In this document: positions 59,101 through 64,000 of the stretch, piece by piece
Layout: every line of letters starts with the position of its first letter
How positions within the stretch are numbered: the stretch's first letter is position 1
Assembly: GCA_964019055.1 (NCBI GenBank)
Contig: OZ025209.1
Span: forward strand, 16,828,351 to 16,892,350
Length of the DNA stretch: 64,000 nucleotides
Direction of reading: 5' to 3'
Source: Anthopleura xanthogrammica
Taxonomy: Eukaryota; Cnidaria; Anthozoa; Actiniaria; Actiniidae
Program-made: the position numbers and the translations under genes
Notes under the pieces: model-generated
Databases searched by the model: none
What the model was told of the DNA's origin: nothing
The model's input: the letters and a program-made list of their open reading frames with translations, nothing else

Positions 59101-61263
59101 CGGGAAAACTTACTGCATGATGTTCCAATGATCGAGATGTAACTTCGATCGAACATTCTGCATATTAAACTCGATCTTTTTTCTTTTCAATATCTTATAT
59201 GTAGCACATTGAAATTAATAAGCAGAGTACCGATCTTTTCTACTACTTTGTTCGTACTGAGGGCTACGAACTTTATTTAACTTTTGTACGACACGAAACT
59301 GTTCTAGTTGAACATTGTTTTCTTAGCTTGTCTTGTAGTGCATATTTGGTCAATGAAATGTAAGTTTAGTTATATAGAGGGTTACGTTACGACATGTCTG
59401 GACAGTGGAGAGACTTCCTCACGATACTAAAAGCCTTATAATTTTGCCTTCACAATTTTATAAACTGTTCTGACATTATCACTTGTATAAGACGGCCAAC
59501 CGTATCAGCAGACGTGGTCTTTATATGATCATTTTAATGTTATTCCCTATGTAATATATATGTATTTGCTATTCCAGCATGCTAGCTTAATATATTATTT
59601 GATATAGGAGGTTTGATCCATCTTCTTTATTGTAGAAGGAAACTTTCAAGTCTTCTCAGTATGTACATGCATTCAGATACGAGAGTTTCATTCCTGTATT
59701 CGTTTAAACAATAGTCACAATACATTATCAAAGGTTGGGTGTGGTAACATTCATTGATTGTTCAAAAATGTCTCCTTTGTTTCATTTCCTATTTGATATT
59801 TCTGTATTGAAGTTGATAACAACACCAACCATATGTGTAAAGAAATGTTTGGATACATAAATAAACCAATAAAATTAAAATAATACTTTAAATAATATTA
59901 TAGTTCATACCTATGTTGCTGCAATCAGGGGCAGTAAAGGGTTTTCGTGTGAAATCGTGAACAAGGTTTTTTAATTTTCGTGATCTGTGATGAGCATTTC
60001 CTAAACGTCATGAATTTTCTTGAATTTGAGCATTTGATAATTTCCGTGAGCCATGATTGTCCTTTTATAATTTCTATGAACCATGCCGAGACCCCCCTTA
60101 CCCCCCTGTGCAATAAAGATATCTAATGTGAATCTATCACAAGGCAAATATATTTTAGGCTAGGGTCAGTAAATCTTAATTTTATTGATGTTGTAACTAT
60201 GCATGGTAGCTAGGAAACCATAGCTAGTGTATGCATTATCCAGGGATACAGCAGGCAAAGGGGTTATATAATGATGGACTAGCTAGAAAATCCTATTCAT
60301 CATTGCAGGCAAGTTTCAATTTGCCCACAAAGTGAAGATTTTAAAGTTTTTTTCTGATATTCCTAGTTATTCACGGCATCTTATCTCTTGATCACTAAAC
60401 TGTTTTTGTATGAAATTAAATACTGACGCATTTTTATAAATTAAGTCAAAATATTCTTAATATTTTTATAGAACTTATACATAAATTGTGTTAAGGTGTT
60501 TGTTTATAAACTTGTAAGAATATTTTTTCTACATTAAGCTTATAAGCATAAATCAATTAATATATATTCTATTATGTAGATACGTATTATATATATACTA
60601 TGTGATTAGCAATTTATTATTTAAATTTGTATCTTCATTAATATTTTGATGCTGCAATGTGTTGAAAACCTTACAATTATGTCATATAAATGATTTGTGT
60701 CATGTTTTATATGGTATCAGATTGCATTGTTTGCATGATGAATGTCATGACTGTTTCAACCAATAATTCATGTATATATTACTCAATGTTTAATAACACA
60801 TGTTTGATATGCTTCATGTCTGGTTCATGTGATATCTAAACAATGTGTTTAGATCTGGTGTGTTGATTAAGTAATAAGAAATCTTCAAAGTTAATTGCTT
60901 GTGTAGCCATGGATAGATTTGGGGAATCAGACCCATTGGCTCAAACAAGAAAATACCTTTGAAAAATTAGGCTGTATTGGTGTGAAAGTGAAATAATTAT
61001 GGTTCTTTTGAGTTCTACTTTCCATTGTGTAGCACATGTTGGTTAAGAGCACATTTGTTATATTAATTGAAACTTAAATTTCTAAGGCTTAATTCTGGAA
61101 TCTTAAGAAAATAATGACTTCTTTTGAAAAGCTTTCAGCTTTGAAGGTATACATAACATTCAAATATAATAGCCTATATAGCTTTTTTAATTTGTATGCA
61201 TTGAATTCGCTCACCATAAAGAGATATCAAACACTCTTTATTTGTCAGGAGCTACTGCTAAAC
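56180..61263. other. Gene-poor region between gene B and septin
   Basis: Divergent promoter region for gene B (left end) and septin (right). An AAG/gtatac donor-like site at 59000 could end a septin 5' UTR exon, because the septin start exon has an acceptor (tttgtcag) 15 bases before its ATG. Short ORFs near 57330-57670 show no family resemblance. No tandem array was seen. Confidence 0.4.
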
Positions 61264-64000
61264 ATGGCTGATTATGTGGGGTTTGCAAACTTACCAAATC
61301 AGGTTCATCGTAAATCTGTGAAGAAGGGATTTGAGTTTACTTTGATGGTTGTAGGTAAGCATTATTTCATTTGCATTTTTGTACATTTTTGAATGCTAGC
61401 TAGTTTAGGTATAAATGTAGCTAATACAAAAGTTAGTAGGTATATATTTTTAATAAGATGTATGTTTTTGTATAACTGTCTACTTTAGTTGAAGGAAGCA
61501 TCATGTAATAATTTATAATCTTGGTAGTTTTGGTAAATCTTCTGAATTGTTTTCATGTTGTAGGAGAGTCTGGTCTTGGCAAGTCCACCTTGATTGACAG
61601 CTTGTTCTTAACTGATTTGTATTCAGACAGAATTTTACCCAAAGCTGAAGGTATGAATGTACAAATTCAAACATTTATTCACAAGAACTTTACTTAAAAT
61701 GAATTGATTATACTTGGCATGTATACATACACAAGAAATAATAATATCATTGTGATAACACACAGAGAGAATCAAGAAAACTGTGAAGATAGAGACATCA
61801 ACTGTAGAAATAGAAGAAAGAGGAGTAAAGTTAAGATTAACTGTTGTGGATACCCCTGGATATGGAGATGGGATGGACAATAAAGACTGGTAAATTGTTT
61901 ATGCATTGCCCTTAATTAGAAAATCCTTTTATTTGCACATCTCTTCCTTCTCTCCCATCCATTTAGAATAAAGAGTCCAAGTACTGAGCAGGTCTCCAGT
62001 TACATTATAAGAAATATTTTGATCTTTTGAATTTTTCTCAATCTAGTTTTAAGCCAATCTCAGATTACATCAATCTTCAGTTTGAAAACTACCTTCATGA
62101 TGAATCTGGTCTTAATCGCCGACACATTGTTGACACTCGTGTTCATTGTTGTTTTTACTTTATATCACCAACAGGACATGGGTATGTATGAACTAGTGCT
62201 TGTTGATACATTACACTATTGATTGATACAATGTTGTTGATTGATACATCCCTCCCTGTTCATTGATACATCCCTCCCTGTTCATTGATACATCCTTCCC
62301 TGTTCATTGATACATCCTTCCCTGTTTATTGATACATCCCTCCCTGTTCATTGATACATCCCTCCTTATTCATTGATACATCCTTCCCTGTTCATTGATA
62401 CATCCCTTCCTGTTCATTGATACTTCCCTCCCTGTTCATTGATACATCCCTCCCTGTTCATTGATACATCCCTTCCTGTTCATTGATACATCCTTCCCTG
62501 CATGTTGATTGATACATCCCTAGGCCTCCCTGTTCATTGATACATCCCTCCCTGTTCATTGATACATCCTTCCCTGTTCATTGATACATCCTTCCCTGTT
62601 TATTGATACATCCCTCCCTGTTCATTGATACATCCCTCCTTATTCATTGATACATCCTTCCCTGTTCATTGATACATCCTTCCCTGTTCATTGATACATC
62701 CTTCCCTGTTCATTGATACATCCCTCCCTGTTCATTGATACATCCTTCCCTGTTCATTGATACATCCCTCCCTGTTCATTGATACATCCCTCCCTGTTCA
62801 TTGATACATCCCTCCTTATTCATTGATACATCCTTCCCTGTTTATTGATACATTATTTTAATTCTTAATCATTATATTTATTTTGTAGTCTTAAACCATT
62901 AGATATTCAATTCATGAAAGAGTTACATGAAAAGGTTAATATTGTACCTGTGATTGGAAAAGCTGACACATTAACACCGTCAGAACTATCAGTCATGAAA
63001 ACTAGGGTAAGTAGCAGGCAGATCTTAAGGGTTTTTTTCATATTCAAGATTAGTGCATGTCAATGAGAACCATCTCTTCAAAATTCTGGAAGATCTGTGA
63101 ATATGAAAATAGCTTTCAACATCAAATATTCTGCTAAATTAACCCATCACCTTTAGTATATAAGGTAAGTAAGTATAAGGCAAACTATCCAGGCAAAGAG
63201 ACATTCAATTGTTCCTACTTTATGAATCATGTTCTTCCTGTTATGTTCTGAGACCTAAGTATTGGGTTAAGCCTCATGCAGTGTTTGATGTTAAGATTAA
63301 GAAAACCTGATAAGCTCAAATTGTCATTACACAAAGAGCAAACAAGATACTTGACTCACTACTGTTGACTAAAACAATATTTATGTCTTTGAAAGATGCA
63401 CCTTTCAAGTAATAAATGGAAATTCTCACAGAGGATCCTGTTCAAACCCTGTAATACATACTATATTTCAAATTAATATGCAGAATTACCATCTATGGGC
63501 TGGAATACTATTTGTGTTGTTGAATGTTATTTTTTAGATCAGAAATGAAATTGATGATTATGGAATAAAGACATACGTGCTTCCAGACTGTGAAAGTGAT
63601 GAAGAGGAGGACTTTATTGAGCAGACCAAACAGTTGAAGGTCAGTTTTATTTCACCTGAATATTATTATTGGATAATAGTTTGGTTTCTTGTGGCTTCTG
63701 TTTATTAAATGATAATGGTTTATTTGACCATGTACTTTACTGTTGTGACTTGTAAACTGCCATTATTCACAGTGATTGAAGTGGATAGTTGAAAAATGAG
63801 AGATTGCTATTCTATAGTATAATGTTTAAATCTAAGAAGTCATTAAGAATGCCATTACTGTCAGATAGCTGTCATCCATCTACATTATGGTATTTTTCTT
63901 GTTATCTCAGGCTTCTATGCCATTTGCTGTTGTTGGAAGCAATACTTTGATTGAGGTTTGTGGGAAAAAAGCAAGGGGACGGCTTTACCCCTGGGGGGTA
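61264..64000 (+). CDS. SEPTIN2: SEPT2-group septin, N-terminal 249 codons (3' end outside window)
   Basis: Filament-forming GTPase of the cortex and cytokinesis machinery. Coding exons: 61264-61354, 61564-61650, 61766-61889, 62047-62181, 62889-63006, 63538-63639, 63911-64000 (747 bases, all phases close). Opens [20 protein letters not shown], a polybasic, SEPT2-like start. P-loop GESGLGKS (exons 1-2), switch [10 protein letters not shown] (exon 3), and a septin-type [17 protein letters not shown] segment (exon 4). The G4 motif reads GKAD where the family usually has AKAD. The window stops inside LYPWGV of the conserved GRLYPWG segment, so the septin unique element and coiled coil are missing. 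The frame is open upstream to 61114, but the family start and the acceptor favour 61264. Confidence 0.94.
62215..62850. repeat. 22-bp minisatellite in a septin intron
   Basis: About 28 units of ttcattgatacatccctccctg with C/T variants. The block at about 62270-62520 recurs in the same variant order at about 62525-62850, suggesting a larger secondary duplication. It fills most of the intron between coding exons 4 and 5. Confidence 0.95.

Overview
This is a 64-kb piece of an animal nuclear genome, AT-rich and intron-dense. Intron positions and proteins (ERK, TBCE, septin, selenoprotein H) align readily with vertebrate orthologues. It also carries a giant vWA / laminin-G / Gly-Pro-rich extracellular protein, many small foldback transposons and simple repeats. 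This combination fits a cnidarian, probably an anthozoan. The species is inferred, not proven. Exon coordinates below were built by hand from splice signals, reading-frame closure and remembered family sequence; exon lengths were checked for phase.

Left half (1-25 kb): one very large minus-strand gene reads from about 25.0 kb leftwards and runs off the left edge. In order it encodes a signal peptide, an acidic Ser/Asp/Glu segment between two basic cleavage-like sites, a Tyr/Gln-rich segment, a vWA domain, about 1,390 residues of Pro-Gly-Gly repeats, a second vWA domain, and then laminin-G-like and vWA domains joined by short Pro/Thr/Lys linkers. In all 5 vWA and 8 LamG domains are visible over about 4,637 codons, and almost every exon is phase 1-1.

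Middle (26.5-39.8 kb): tubulin folding cofactor E (TBCE, 17 exons, minus) sits head-to-head with a plus-strand selenoprotein H gene; their start codons are 153 bp apart. A frameshifted rhodopsin-family GPCR copy lies inside a TBCE intron. Selenoprotein H has an in-frame UGA in a CxxU motif. Its 3' UTR carries four tandem 67-bp units, each of which folds by hand into a complete SECIS element. Neighbouring elements share the same helix-I strand. This is the most unusual feature of the window.

Right part (41.3-64 kb): an ERK1/2 MAP kinase (10 coding exons, minus); two tandem paralogous four-transmembrane genes (minus), the left one apparently broken; a gene-poor stretch; and the 5' part of a SEPT2-group septin (plus) that runs off the right edge. 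Introns hold minisatellites and many foldback MITEs. The genes do not form one pathway, but TBCE, ERK and septin are conserved housekeeping or cytoskeletal/signalling genes.
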